Assembly (NCBI GenBank): GCA_026770575.1
Contig: MU657500.1
Location: 38,763 to 56,242 of the forward strand
DNA length: 17,480 nucleotides
Direction: 5' to 3'
Origin: Pelagophyceae sp. CCMP2097
Lineage: Eukaryota > Sar > Pelagophyceae
This document shows, piece after piece, positions 17,303 through 17,480 of the stretch (position 1 is the stretch's first letter; every line of letters begins with the position of its first letter). The translations under genes were made by a program, and so were the position numbers. The notes below the pieces were generated by a model. It was not told the origin of the DNA and did not search any database. It worked only from the letters and a program-made list of their open reading frames with translations.

Positions 17303-17480
17303 CGACAAAATTCGAGTAAATGCTCGAGCAACTGGGAAGGGCGGACGGGATTTCTCAGCGGGCGCCGGCTCCGCCGAGGTCGGGAGTGGCGCATTCGACG
17401 CGCGGCGTTGCGGTGTACACCCTGTATCAAAACTTTACCGCCGTCGCGCGCGTGCGCCGCCCGCAGTGTGCGGAAAAGGG

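Larger units (their letters stand above)
17006..17480. promoter_or_regulatory. Upstream region of the ice-binding gene
   Basis: 475 nt to the window edge with no gene recognised. The part next to the gene (17050-17099) is strongly AT-rich, with a 17-nt near-symmetrical palindrome at 17083-17099 (AATTATTA-T-TAATAATT), about 78 nt before the start codon. That is a reasonable core-promoter position. Beyond it lie the hairpins and tandem repeats listed separately. The last 140 nt become GC-rich without visible features. Confidence 0.5.

Noticed and set aside
1..17480. A defence, secondary-metabolite or mobile-element gene cluster
   Set aside because: No nuclease, transposase, integrase, polyketide or similar family was found; the genes are unrelated in pathway and lie in mixed orientation.

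Overview
The window is nuclear DNA of a eukaryote, most likely a GC-rich, intron-bearing marine stramenopile alga; a cold-water pelagophyte is my best guess. The grounds are short spliceosomal introns of roughly 45 to 140 nt (one of 241 nt) that restore conserved protein families exactly when removed, organelle or secretory leaders, Thr/Pro-linker secreted proteins, and a DUF3494 ice-binding protein. No species-level marker is present, so the taxon is an inference.

Seven protein-coding genes are supported. In order: (1) + strand 474-1816, a six-exon NeuB-type sialic acid synthase catalytic domain without a SAF domain; (2) - strand 3869-2179, a seven-exon mitochondrial isovaleryl-CoA-dehydrogenase-like acyl-CoA dehydrogenase, convergent with gene 1; (3) + strand 4202-6151, an ankyrin plus fibronectin-III-like protein with disordered ends, divergent from gene 2; (4) + strand 6504-8186, a DBP3-like DEAD-box RNA helicase; (5) + strand 8443-11134, a four-exon full-length RelA/SpoT homologue (HD, synthetase, TGS, zinc-finger-like, ACT); (6) + strand 11888-14219, a five-exon secreted BspA/DUF285 repeat protein ending in three six-cysteine repeats; (7) - strand 17005-15343, a three-exon secreted ice-binding protein with a Cys-rich head and a Thr/Pro linker, convergent with gene 6.

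The genes do not form one pathway. Genes 1 to 5 look like housekeeping functions (nonulosonate sugar synthesis, leucine breakdown, a scaffold protein, ribosome biogenesis, ppGpp metabolism). Genes 6 and 7 are both predicted secreted, modular and linker-rich, and this end of the window carries most of the repeats. The most interesting structures are the ice-binding fusion, the modular DUF285/Cys-repeat protein flanked by inverted copies of a ~100-bp dispersed repeat, the hairpin and tandem-repeat cluster upstream of the ice-binding gene, and introns with a frequent GTGCGT donor, one of which holds a perfect 11-bp hairpin.

No tRNA, rRNA, CRISPR array, transposase or viral gene was recognised. 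Exon models were built by eye from splice signals and family conservation; no transcript data were available.
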